A stretch of 32,063 nt of DNA, taken from the NCBI GenBank assembly GCA_024405435.1, contig JAKSOU010000029.1:1-32063 (forward strand), given 5' to 3'. Source of the stretch: Akkermansia sp. Lineage in GTDB: Bacteria; Verrucomicrobiota; Verrucomicrobiia; Verrucomicrobiales; Akkermansiaceae. The notes under the pieces were generated by a model that saw nothing but the letters and a program-made list of their open reading frames with translations, had not been told where the DNA came from and ran no database searches. Below are positions 31,990 through 32,063 of this stretch, piece after piece. The position numbers and the translations under genes are program-made. How positions within the stretch are numbered: position 1 is the stretch's first letter; each line of letters opens with the position of its first letter.

Positions 31990-32063
31990 CTAATCCCCGT
32001 TGAGCACGTGCCAGGAGGGCATGACCAGCTGCACCAGGATGTAGATGCAGAAGAGGAAGGTGA
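31990..32063 (-). CDS. C-terminal end of a membrane protein (partial)
   Basis: An open minus-strand frame enters from the window edge and ends with TAG at 31990. The last 23 residues are hydrophobic (TFLFCIYILVQLVMP) and end in SWHVLNGD, like the final membrane helix of an integral membrane protein. Too little is present to name a family. It is convergent with the Sel1-repeat gene, with 37 bp between and no obvious terminator. Confidence 0.5.
   Translation of the reverse strand, partial: TFLFCIYILVQLVMPSWHVLNGD

Overview
The window is GC-rich chromosomal DNA from a bacterium that is most likely a gut-type member of the Verrucomicrobiota, close to Akkermansiaceae. That placement is an inference from gene content: a long GreA fusion protein, a GH89 alpha-N-acetylglucosaminidase, a formate-lyase fermentation pair, a large secreted M16 protease and TTGACA-type promoters in GC-rich DNA. 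No 16S gene is present, so the taxon is not proven. There is no prophage and no CRISPR array.

Layout from left to right. Positions 1-437 hold a 9-bp minisatellite, a 7-bp repeat array and a possible small RNA. The minus strand then carries typA with a DUF456 membrane protein (438-2783), a putative small RNA on the plus strand (2953-3079), and the pflB-pflA operon behind a strong promoter and a structured leader (3065-6289). A lone tyrosine recombinase (6323-7363) and a gene-poor stretch follow. Next come the GreA fusion gene (7733-9679) and a DegT-like PLP enzyme (9747-10715). Two tandem putative small RNAs (about 10847-11027) precede a plus-strand cysteine-rich orphan protein (11111-12130). 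A complete RND efflux operon on the minus strand (12214-18833: marR, membrane fusion protein, inner-membrane pump, outer-membrane factor) has a clear palindromic operator over its promoter. It is followed by tpiA, a small AP2-like protein, and a small exported protein convergent with it.

The second half holds an operon of a GH89 alpha-N-acetylglucosaminidase and a membrane acetyltransferase of the HGSNAT/NagX/DUF5009 type (20661-24303). This is the same pair of activities that acts consecutively in lysosomal heparan sulfate breakdown. Its promoter lies inside a 7-bp repeat array. Then come an M23 peptidase and nadD in one operon, tRNA-Val(CAC), and a 730-bp gene-free stretch. That stretch contains phased GGTGTACA repeats (a likely integration scar) and a 382-bp inverted-repeat element whose centre looks like a promoter, a set of hairpins and a terminator. 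A 1454-residue secreted protein follows, combining an intact M16 zinc protease with a C-terminal domain that resembles clan CD (gingipain/caspase-fold) cysteine peptidases. The window closes with a divergent Sel1-repeat protein and the last codons of a membrane protein.

The strongest leads for new biology are the M16/clan-CD-like fusion, the acetyltransferase-GH89 pairing, the inverted-repeat element beside tRNA-Val, the tandem small RNAs at 10.8-11.0 kb, and the promoter inside the heptamer array. A further pattern is that several genes have a -10 box only 6-12 nt before the start codon, which suggests leaderless or nearly leaderless mRNAs.
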